Of a stretch of DNA of 64,000 nucleotides, positions 43,126-50,520 are shown piece after piece (the first letter of the stretch is position 1; each line of letters opens with the position of its first letter). The DNA comes from Hungatella hathewayi. GTDB taxonomy: Bacteria; Bacillota; Clostridia; Lachnospirales; Lachnospiraceae. The position numbers and the translations under genes were made by a program. The notes under the pieces are model-generated. The model worked only from the letters and a program-made list of their open reading frames with translations, did no database searches and had not been told where the DNA came from. The stretch covers positions 1,627,501 through 1,691,500 of the forward strand of contig CP102274.1 of assembly GCA_025149285.1 (NCBI GenBank). The letters are read 5' to 3'.

Positions 43126-43617
43126 ATGACTCATCAACATCAGAATAATATAAAGATCCTTTTCGTCTGCCACGGCAACATCTGCCGCTCCCCCATGGCC
43201 GAGTTCATCATGAAGGACATGGTAGAAAAACGCCGTCAGGCCGACCGTTTTTACATTGCCTCCGCGGCCACCAGCCGCGAGGAGATCGGCAATCCGGTTC
43301 ATCACGGAACGAGGAACAAACTGCGCCAGTTCGGTATTTCCACAGAGGGAAAACGGGCAGTGCAGATGACGAAGGCCGATTATGACAAGTACGATTATCT
43401 CATCGGGATGGAGCAGTGGAACATTACCAACATGATGAGAATTCTGGGAAGCGACCCGGAGAGAAAGGTCTCAAGGCTTTTGGACTTCGGGCCGAATCCG
43501 AGGGATATCGACGACCCGTGGTATACCGGAGATTTTGATTCTACCTACCGGGATATCTGTGAAGGATGTGAGGCGCTGCTTGACTACATTGACAGATGTG
43601 AGCCTTTAAACCGCTGA
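43126..43617 (+). CDS. Low-molecular-weight protein tyrosine phosphatase
   Basis: 163 residues. The P-loop CHGNICRS (Cys15 to Arg21) and the general-acid loop DPWYTGDFDSTY define the family. It dephosphorylates phosphotyrosine or small phosphoesters in the cytosol. ATG 43126 fits the family N-terminus; ATG 43111 is in frame but has a poor ribosome site. It lies immediately after the fourth toxin-antitoxin copy, which may have altered its promoter. Confidence 0.92.
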   Translation: MTHQHQNNIKILFVCHGNICRSPMAEFIMKDMVEKRRQADRFYIASAATSREEIGNPVHHGTRNKLRQFGISTEGKRAVQMTKADYDKYDYLIGMEQWNITNMMRILGSDPERKVSRLLDFGPNPRDIDDPWYTGDFDSTYRDICEGCEALLDYIDRCEPLNR

Positions 43618-43712
43618 AAATAGCAAGCCTCCTGTTTTCCGGTACTAAGCGGAAGGGAGACCTTTTATGAAGAGGGGATGCAAAATACCCCTCTATTTTC
43701 TTGTGAAAATAT

Positions 43713-43758
43713 ACTATCAGTTGTGATAGTTGTGGATATAAATTGTGCATTATATAAT
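43713..43758 (+). promoter_or_regulatory. Promoter with adjacent inverted repeat, sugar locus
   Basis: Inverted repeat ACTATCA-GTTG-TGATAGT (43713-43730) abuts TTGTGG (43730-43735), with a 17-bp spacer to a perfect TATAAT (43753-43758). The weak -35 next to a dyad suggests activator control, for instance by the MalT-like protein of this locus. Confidence 0.5.
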
Positions 43759-43785
43759 AAGAAAAAAGAAACGGAGTGAGCAGCC

Positions 43786-45390
43786 TTGAATCAGTATAAA
43801 GGGGAAGCGTGGCTGGGAGAAGAGCCGCAGATCAGGGAAGAGTCCATAACTGAGGCCGTGTCTGCCGACATAATCGTGGTAGGCGGAGGTCTGGCCGGAG
43901 TCGCAGCCGTCAGGCGGGCGGCGGAGATGGGGATGAAGGTTCTGCTTTTTGAAAAATGCAGATGCGTTCAGGCCAGATCCGGAGATTTCGCTGTCATGGA
44001 CAGCAGGGTAGCGAAGCGATGGGGACGGGATCATTTAAATAAGACAGAGATTGTCAATAACCTGATGCACGATATGGCCTACAAGGCCAGCCAGAATATT
44101 TTAAAACGATGGTCGGAGGAAGCCGGTAAAGCGTTTGACTGGTATCTGGAGGGACTGGAAGATATTGCGATTCTGGACCGTACCGATCAGGTTCCACCCA
44201 AGGGCGCGAAATGCTATATTCAGCCGAGGCGTCTGCCTCTGCCGGAGGGCTTTGACAACACCGAAGAAAATTTCAAATGCTATCAGGTGACTGCCTGGAT
44301 ACGCCCGTCACATATCGCCCTGTGCCGCGGTAATTTTGAGCTGGCGGAGAAGACGGGAAATGTGACCTCCTTCTTTAATACGCGGGTAAAAAAGCTTTTG
44401 AAGAATTCAGAGGGCCGGGTGGAAGGTGTAATTGCCGAAACCAGAGAGGGTAGTCTCATAAAGGCTTACGCCTCCAGGGGAGTGATTCTGGCTACAGGTG
44501 ATTATATGAATGACGAAGAGATGCTGAAACGGTTTCTTCCGGGAATGCTGGAAACACCGAAACAGTGGACCAGCTATGACCTGGACCGGCAGCCCTCCAA
44601 CACGGGTGACGGCCATAAGATGGCACTCTGGGCAGGAGCGAAGCTTCAGGACAGTCCCCACGCGCCCTGCGCCCATCATATGGGAAGCGTGTTCGGCGTA
44701 GCGGATTTCCTGCTTCTCAATACTCGTGGAAAACGGTTCGTCAATGAGGACGCGCCGGGACAACAGCTGGGAAGCCAGATTGAGAACCTGCCGGATAAGA
44801 CGGCGTGGCAGATCGTGGACGGGAACTGGAGAAGCTATATACCGAAGGAGTATCCGAACCATGGCTCTGTGTGCTTCGTCATGGAAGATGAGGAACTGGA
44901 GGGCGGGGCGGTATATGATAAGCTTTGCTTTATCGACAACTACATCGCACCGAAGTATGTCCGGAAAGCGGTGGAGGATGGCGTTCTTCTGGAAGCGGAG
45001 ACGCTGGAGGAGCTGATTGTGAAAACGGGTCTTCCTGCGGATACGGCGCTTGCGTCGGTGGAACAGTACAACCGTCTCTGTGAGCAGGGGGAGGACACGG
45101 ACTACGGCAAGAGAAAGGACCGGCTGTTTGCGGTAAAACAGGGGCCGTTTTATGCGGCAAAATTTACACCGGCAGTCATGATCGCGGCTATGGGAGGAAT
45201 CCAGAGTGATGAGGACGCCCACTGCTACGACACAGAAGGAGCGGTCATTCCCGGTCTATACGCTGCGGGAAATGTGCAGGGAAACCGGGTAGCCGTGGAT
45301 TACCCGCTGACCGTGCCTGGCCTGAGCCATTCGCTGGCTCTGGTATACGGAAGAATCGCCGCGGAGAGCGCAGTGGGGGAGAGCCGGTAA
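43786..45390 (+). CDS. FAD-dependent oxidoreductase, fumarate-reductase-like
   Basis: 534 residues. The N-terminal FAD motif is IIVVGGGLAGVAAVRRAAEM, followed by an FAD_binding_2 fold with DYPLTVPGLSHSLALVYG at the C-terminus. No signal peptide or FMN domain is present. It starts at TTG 43786, nine bases after GGAG. Neighbouring sugar transport and hydrolase genes suggest oxidation or reduction of a sugar-derived substrate. Exact reaction unknown. Confidence 0.85.
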   Translation: MNQYKGEAWLGEEPQIREESITEAVSADIIVVGGGLAGVAAVRRAAEMGMKVLLFEKCRCVQARSGDFAVMDSRVAKRWGRDHLNKTEIVNNLMHDMAYKASQNILKRWSEEAGKAFDWYLEGLEDIAILDRTDQVPPKGAKCYIQPRRLPLPEGFDNTEENFKCYQVTAWIRPSHIALCRGNFELAEKTGNVTSFFNTRVKKLLKNSEGRVEGVIAETREGSLIKAYASRGVILATGDYMNDEEMLKRFLPGMLETPKQWTSYDLDRQPSNTGDGHKMALWAGAKLQDSPHAPCAHHMGSVFGVADFLLLNTRGKRFVNEDAPGQQLGSQIENLPDKTAWQIVDGNWRSYIPKEYPNHGSVCFVMEDEELEGGAVYDKLCFIDNYIAPKYVRKAVEDGVLLEAETLEELIVKTGLPADTALASVEQYNRLCEQGEDTDYGKRKDRLFAVKQGPFYAAKFTPAVMIAAMGGIQSDEDAHCYDTEGAVIPGLYAAGNVQGNRVAVDYPLTVPGLSHSLALVYGRIAAESAVGESR

Positions 45391-45433
45391 AATTCCAAAT
45401 AAATAAGGCAGACAATAAATCAATCTAAACAGC

Positions 45434-45484
45434 AATTCAACATAAATAGTAATTCAACATAAATAGTAATTCAACATAAATAGC
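45434..45484 (+). repeat. Three 17-bp tandem repeats
   Basis: AATTCAACATAAATAGT occurs three times in a row (45434-45450, 45451-45467, 45468-45484; last base C). It lies in the leader between the oxidoreductase and binding-protein genes. Confidence 0.95.
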
Positions 45485-45490
45485 AAAAAC

Positions 45491-45504
45491 TGCGCAGCTG
45501 CGCA
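45491..45504 (+). other. Perfect palindrome before the binding-protein gene
   Basis: TGCGCAGCTGCGCA, 14 bp and fully self-complementary, ten bases before the GGAGG ribosome site. It could be an operator or an mRNA hairpin. Confidence 0.6.
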
Positions 45505-45526
45505 TGAAAATGGAGGAAAAGGAATC

Positions 45527-46879
45527 ATGAAAAAAACAGGAAAAGCTGTGGCACTGATGACGGCTCTGGCAGTAACCGGAGCGCTGCTTGGAGGCTGTGG
45601 GGCGGACAGTAAGACGGAAGTGGGACAGACAGGAGCGGCAAAGACGGAAGCCGGCAGCGGTACAGAGGATTCCGCAAAGACGGAAGCAGCCGGGGGAGAT
45701 GCTGCAGAAGGAACTGTAAAAGAAGATATCCGTGTCGTAACATATTTTGCAGGCTCAGATGCCTACGCACCGGTCTGGAAAGAGGTTTGTGCCGATTACA
45801 TGAAGGACCATCCGGGCATTACCATCGTCGATGAGTCCCAGCCGACTTCAGGAAGCAACGATTTATTCAAGACGAAGGTTCAGGCCGATCTGGCCGCAGG
45901 CAATCCGGCGGACCTGGTTCTCTACTATACGGGCGAGGCTTATACGAAGACCTTCGAGGACACGGGACTGTTCGTGACGTTTGAAGATATTTTGAAGGCA
46001 GATCCGGAATGGGCGGGAAACTTCAAGGAGTCTCCGCTGGAAAATGTCCAGTATCAGGGCAGACAGTATGCGCTTCCGTTCATCGGATATTACGAGGGAA
46101 TGTTCTACAATAAGGCGCTGTTTGAGCAGTACGGTCTGGAAGAGCCGACCACATGGGAAAATATCATGAAGGCAAACGAAGTATTCTCCCAGAACGATAT
46201 CGTGACGCTGTCCATGTCCCTGGGTATGCCGTATATCACCACGGAAAATTTCATTATGGGAGCTGCGGGCAAGGAAAATCACAGAAATTATTTTGACGAG
46301 AGCTGGGGCATCGCCATTGACTGCATCGCAGAGCTTTATCAGAAGGGCGGACTGCCGAAAGACACCTTCACGATCTCAGAGGATGACGTGAGACTGCTGT
46401 TTTCTGAAGGAAAAGCGGCCATGATGATCAATGGTTCCTGGTGTACCGAGAGTCTCCAGAGCAATCCGGATATGAGAATCATCTCCATGCCAACGCTTCC
46501 GGGAGGAACAGGCGGCGAAAACTGTGCGATCGCGGGATTTTCCTCCGGATGGCATATGACAAAAGCAGCCAGTGAGAGAAGCGGAGAAACCTTAAAATTC
46601 TTAAAATACATGACGTCTCCGGAGACTATGGCAAGATTTATCGCTTATGGCGGAAGCCCGGCCATCGTCTGTGACGCACCGGAGAATTCCAGCGAACTCT
46701 TAAAGAGCGCGGTAACCATGCTGGAGAAGGCGCAGTATCAGGATGCGGCTCTCGATTCACAGGTCAACCACGAGGCATATGAGACTTTAAACAACGGAAT
46801 CCAGTATGTCTGCGAAGGCCAGATGACGAGTGCAGAGGTACTGAAACAGGCAAAGGAACTGAATGAATCCGGTCAGTAA
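45527..46879 (+). CDS. Sugar ABC transporter substrate-binding lipoprotein
   Basis: 450 residues, family 1 solute-binding protein. The signal peptide has lipobox LGGC with lipidated Cys24, followed by a Lys/Glu/Ala-rich linker and an oligosaccharide-binding fold (ALPFIGYYEGMFYNKALFEQ; KAAMMINGSWCTE). It works with the two permeases downstream. No ATPase is encoded nearby, so a shared MsmK/MsiK-type ATPase is likely. A strong double hairpin follows, consistent with higher expression of this gene. Confidence 0.93.
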   Translation: MKKTGKAVALMTALAVTGALLGGCGADSKTEVGQTGAAKTEAGSGTEDSAKTEAAGGDAAEGTVKEDIRVVTYFAGSDAYAPVWKEVCADYMKDHPGITIVDESQPTSGSNDLFKTKVQADLAAGNPADLVLYYTGEAYTKTFEDTGLFVTFEDILKADPEWAGNFKESPLENVQYQGRQYALPFIGYYEGMFYNKALFEQYGLEEPTTWENIMKANEVFSQNDIVTLSMSLGMPYITTENFIMGAAGKENHRNYFDESWGIAIDCIAELYQKGGLPKDTFTISEDDVRLLFSEGKAAMMINGSWCTESLQSNPDMRIISMPTLPGGTGGENCAIAGFSSGWHMTKAASERSGETLKFLKYMTSPETMARFIAYGGSPAIVCDAPENSSELLKSAVTMLEKAQYQDAALDSQVNHEAYETLNNGIQYVCEGQMTSAEVLKQAKELNESGQ

Positions 46880-46908
46880 GAAGGAAGGCTCAGACAGTGA
46901 TGAAAGCC

Positions 46909-46991
46909 GGGGGCTGTGCTTTAGCGGGCACAGCCTCCATCGCACGTAAGCGGCCAAAGGATGCCCGCTAAGTGTTCATAACAAGGAGGAA
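46909..46991 (+). repeat. Intercistronic double hairpin, ACGTAAG family, copy B
   Basis: Hairpin 1 pairs GGGGGCTGTGC (46909-46919) with GCACAGCCTCC (46928-46938), 11 bp with one G-U. Hairpin 2 (46943-46974) and the ribosome site form a 53-bp block almost identical to 5642-5694. It lies between binding protein and permease, the classic place for a stem that protects the upstream message. Confidence 0.8.
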
Positions 46992-46996
46992 ACAAC

Positions 46997-47863
46997 GTGG
47001 CACTGAAAGGTAAAAAATATGTCTGGATCTGCATCACCCCGGCCATGATTCTGATTCTGGCGTTTTTGATCTATCCACTCATAAAGACGGTTATATACAG
47101 CTTTTCTTCCTGGTATAATTTTGCACTTACCAGTGAATGGATCGGTCTCGACAATTACAAGCGGATCTTTTCGGATATGGTCATGCCTGTGGCATTTAAG
47201 AATACGGCGATTCTGATCGCAGGTGTGCTGATTTTCCAGGTGGGGTTTGCACTTCTGCTGGCGATTATGGTGGACAGCGCACACCATGGATTTAAACTGT
47301 TTCGGACGGTTTATTTCTTCCCCATCGTCATTTCCGGTACGGCGATCGGTCTGATGTTTACCCTGATCTACAAATACGAATACGGTCTTCTCAACTACTT
47401 TGTCACACTTCTGGGATATGACAAGCAGGTCTGGATCACGCCCCGGACGGCGATCTATCTGGCCCTGATTCCCGTTCTGTGGCAGTATATCGGTTTTTAT
47501 TTCGTAATTTTTCTGACCGGAATCGCCAAGATCCCGGAGGACATTTACGAATCTGCCATGCTGGATGGCATTACACCAATCAAGAAGATTTTCTATATTA
47601 CCATCCCGATGTTAAAGGATGTGCTGGTATCCACCGTGGTGCTCGTCGTTTCCGGCTGTTTCCGCGTGTTTGATACCATCTACGTGATCACGAAGGGCGG
47701 CCCCATGAACTCCAGCCAGCTGCTAAGCACCTACATGTACCAGACCGCTTTTGAAAAATACAACGGCGGCTACGCCAGCGCCATTGCGGTGGTGATGATA
47801 TTGATCGGCGTATTGCTGACCATCGGACTTCGAAAACTCCTGAAGGCCGATGGTGAAGAGTAA
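46997..47863 (+). CDS. Sugar ABC transporter permease 1 (MalF/UgpA type)
   Basis: 288 residues with six membrane helices. The EAA loop YESAMLDGITPIKKIFYITI contacts the ATPase. It starts at GTG 46997, seven bases after AAGGAGG. It pairs with the next gene to form the channel. Confidence 0.93.
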   Translation: MALKGKKYVWICITPAMILILAFLIYPLIKTVIYSFSSWYNFALTSEWIGLDNYKRIFSDMVMPVAFKNTAILIAGVLIFQVGFALLLAIMVDSAHHGFKLFRTVYFFPIVISGTAIGLMFTLIYKYEYGLLNYFVTLLGYDKQVWITPRTAIYLALIPVLWQYIGFYFVIFLTGIAKIPEDIYESAMLDGITPIKKIFYITIPMLKDVLVSTVVLVVSGCFRVFDTIYVITKGGPMNSSQLLSTYMYQTAFEKYNGGYASAIAVVMILIGVLLTIGLRKLLKADGEE

Positions 47864-47874
47864 GGAGAGACGGC

Positions 47875-48714
47875 ATGGGAAAGAAAAAAGTAAAAATCAG
47901 CAGTATTCTGTTATACGCGGTTCTCATTTTCTGGCTTCTGATTACCGTGATTCCCATTCTGTGGGTATTTGAAAATTCATTCAAGCCTTCGGAGGAGATT
48001 CTGTTAAATGGTGTAGCCCTTCCGAAAAATCTGGATTTCTCGAATTACCGTTCCATCTTCTCCTATCCGGATGTGAACATGTTCCGCTCCTTCTTCAACA
48101 GCTTCCTGATATCCGGAGGCGTGGTGGCGGGAGTCGTCTGTCTCGGAGGCCTGGCGGCGTTCGGTCTGGGACGTTTCGATTCAGGCATTGGTAAAGTTGT
48201 GGATGCCGGAATGGTAGCCTGTCTTCTCGTACCGGCATTTGCGACCATGATCCCCAACTTCGTCACGGTAAGCCGCCTTCCCATCCGGGAGACGTATTTG
48301 GCAGTTATCGTGCCCCAGGTGGCGGGCAACCTCTGCTTCGCCATTATGCTTCTGTCGTCCTATATGCGCTCCCTTCCCAATGAACTGGATGAGGCGGCCA
48401 TCATCGACGGAGCAGGGCCGTTTCAGGTCTTAAGGCACATTACGGTGCCGCTGTCGAAGCCCATGTTCGCTACAGTGGGAATCATGGTATTTATCTGGTC
48501 CTACAATGACCTGATTACGTCTCTGGTCTACATATCCGATCAGAAGCTGAAGCCTGTCTGCGTGATACTGACCATGGTCAGCAACATGCACGGCACGGAT
48601 TACGGCGCCATGATGGCGGCCATTTTCATTACGGTGGTCCCGGTCCTCATCCTCTATATGATGTCCCAGGAAATGGTCATCAAGGGGCTGACAGCGGGAG
48701 CTGTCAAGGGTTAA
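47875..48714 (+). CDS. Sugar ABC transporter permease 2 (MalG/UgpE type)
   Basis: 279 residues, six membrane helices. The EAA loop is DEAAIIDGAGPFQVLRHITV. It starts 11 bp after the first permease behind AAGGAGAG. A duplicated AATCTGCGGTAG appears in the gap before the hydrolase gene. Confidence 0.93.
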   Translation: MGKKKVKISSILLYAVLIFWLLITVIPILWVFENSFKPSEEILLNGVALPKNLDFSNYRSIFSYPDVNMFRSFFNSFLISGGVVAGVVCLGGLAAFGLGRFDSGIGKVVDAGMVACLLVPAFATMIPNFVTVSRLPIRETYLAVIVPQVAGNLCFAIMLLSSYMRSLPNELDEAAIIDGAGPFQVLRHITVPLSKPMFATVGIMVFIWSYNDLITSLVYISDQKLKPVCVILTMVSNMHGTDYGAMMAAIFITVVPVLILYMMSQEMVIKGLTAGAVKG

Positions 48715-48779
48715 ATCCTTAGGGAAACTTCGGGAAAATCTGCGGTAGAATCTGCGGTAGTACATAAAGGAGAGTTTGG

Positions 48780-50519
48780 ATGAGAGTATTTGCCAATCAC
48801 ATTGGATTCGACAAGACGGACGACAAAACAGCGGTACTGGAGCTGGAGAAAGAGGCGGCAGAGTTAACAGCCTGGCTGGAAGCGGATGACGGAGAGAGGT
48901 ATGACGTATCCGTAAGCGGCCCGGAACGGATTCCGGACTGGTCGGAGGGCTGCTATTACGTTCTGGACTTTTCCGATGTCAGGCGGGAAGGCACGTACCG
49001 GATTGCCGGAAATGCCGACGGGAAGGCATTCCGGTCAGAGATCATTCCGATCACCGGATATTTTCTGAACCTGCGCATGGTGAACGCGTCCAGGGCTTAT
49101 TTAAAGGGGGAGCGGTCTTCGGGAGAATGGCTGAAGGCCGACCGGAATGTGCCGTTTAAAGGAGTGGGAGAGGGAACACTGGATTTACATGGAGGCTGGT
49201 ATGATGCTACTGGTGATTTTGGAATCCATTTGACCCAGCTGTCTCATACCGCCGTTTTCAACCCCATGCAGTCCCTTCTGCCTTCCTACGTCTGTTTCGA
49301 TCTTGTGGGACGGATGGAACGGGAGGAGCTGCAGGACTGCCGGATTCTGAAAAAGGAGCTTCTCGACGAGGCGTACTGGGGGGCTGATTATGCGATGAGA
49401 CTTCACCGTGAAGGCGGCGGATTCATCCGTTCGGTGGACCGGGGAGAGGCATTTTCCGAGGAACAGCACCGCACAATCGACTATGAGTATTTCCGGTTCA
49501 GCGGACATGAAGAGGACAGGAGCTATCTGGCGGAGACCATTGAGGAGAAGCATTACGAGACGTGTATGCGGAGCGGTTCCGGTCTGGCTGTGGCCGTTCT
49601 GGCGCAGGCTTCACGGTATCGCGGGGCATCGGGAGAGTATTCCTGCGGCCGGTATCTGGCGGCGGCCGAAGAGGCCTTTCAGTATATGACAGAACACAAT
49701 GAACAGTATTCCAGCGACGGAACGTGGAATTTTCTGGACTGGTACTGTGCCCTGGCGGCGGCAGAAGAACTGTATGAGGCCACAAAATCACAGGATTACT
49801 TAGAGGCATGCAGGAGGTTTTTCGGAGAACTGGAGCGCAGTGCGATTGCCATGGAAGACGGAATCTGGTTTCTGTCCAGGCAGGGAGAACTGTATTTTCA
49901 TCCTTCTGACGAGGGATTCCCTCTGATTACAATAATGAAATACGGAAGCCTGGAACCGGATGAAATGCGGCGGACACGGGCGATGGAACTGGTGGCTCAG
50001 GCGTTTGTCCACGTCCTTTCCATCAGCAGAAAACCGTTTGGTTACGCAGCATTTACGCAGAAAACGGGTGAGGAGGAAAGGAACCGGTACTTCTTTCCCC
50101 ATGACACGAAGGCGGCGCCCTGGTGGCAGGGAGAGAATGCGAGGATCGCGTCTCTGGCCGCGGCGGCACTCCGCTTTTCCTGTCAGAAGGAAGCGGCGGA
50201 GATGGCCGGGGACCTTCGTAAGTTTGCCGGGCACCAGCTGGACTGGATCATGGGATGCAATCCCTTCGACAGCTGCATGATCGACGGCTTCGGAAGAAAT
50301 AACATCCAGTATTTCTTCCGGAACCAGTATGATTTTATGAACAGTCCGGGGGGAATCTGCAACGGAATCACGTCGCGGGAAGCGGATGATAAGGGGCTGG
50401 AATTTATGATGGCTCCCACAGAGGAATGTGATGACAACTGGAGATGGGCGGAGCAGTGGCTTCCCCATGCCTGCTGGTATTTAAATGCCATGGGCTGGAA
50501 ACTGAAACGGGTGAAATGA
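48780..50519 (+). CDS. GH9-family glycoside hydrolase
   Basis: 579 residues. An N-terminal Ig-like domain (about 1-90) precedes a six-hairpin (alpha/alpha) catalytic domain. The GH9 motif appears as GGWYDATGDFG, with Asp142 and Asp146 and one extra residue compared with the usual GGWYDAGDFG. The expected acid is Glu558 in WRWAEQWLPH. There is no signal peptide, so it acts in the cytosol on imported oligosaccharides. Exo-beta-glucosaminidase- or cellobiose-type activity is plausible but unproven. Confidence 0.82.
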   Translation: MRVFANHIGFDKTDDKTAVLELEKEAAELTAWLEADDGERYDVSVSGPERIPDWSEGCYYVLDFSDVRREGTYRIAGNADGKAFRSEIIPITGYFLNLRMVNASRAYLKGERSSGEWLKADRNVPFKGVGEGTLDLHGGWYDATGDFGIHLTQLSHTAVFNPMQSLLPSYVCFDLVGRMEREELQDCRILKKELLDEAYWGADYAMRLHREGGGFIRSVDRGEAFSEEQHRTIDYEYFRFSGHEEDRSYLAETIEEKHYETCMRSGSGLAVAVLAQASRYRGASGEYSCGRYLAAAEEAFQYMTEHNEQYSSDGTWNFLDWYCALAAAEELYEATKSQDYLEACRRFFGELERSAIAMEDGIWFLSRQGELYFHPSDEGFPLITIMKYGSLEPDEMRRTRAMELVAQAFVHVLSISRKPFGYAAFTQKTGEEERNRYFFPHDTKAAPWWQGENARIASLAAAALRFSCQKEAAEMAGDLRKFAGHQLDWIMGCNPFDSCMIDGFGRNNIQYFFRNQYDFMNSPGGICNGITSREADDKGLEFMMAPTEECDDNWRWAEQWLPHACWYLNAMGWKLKRVK

Positions 50520-50520
50520 T

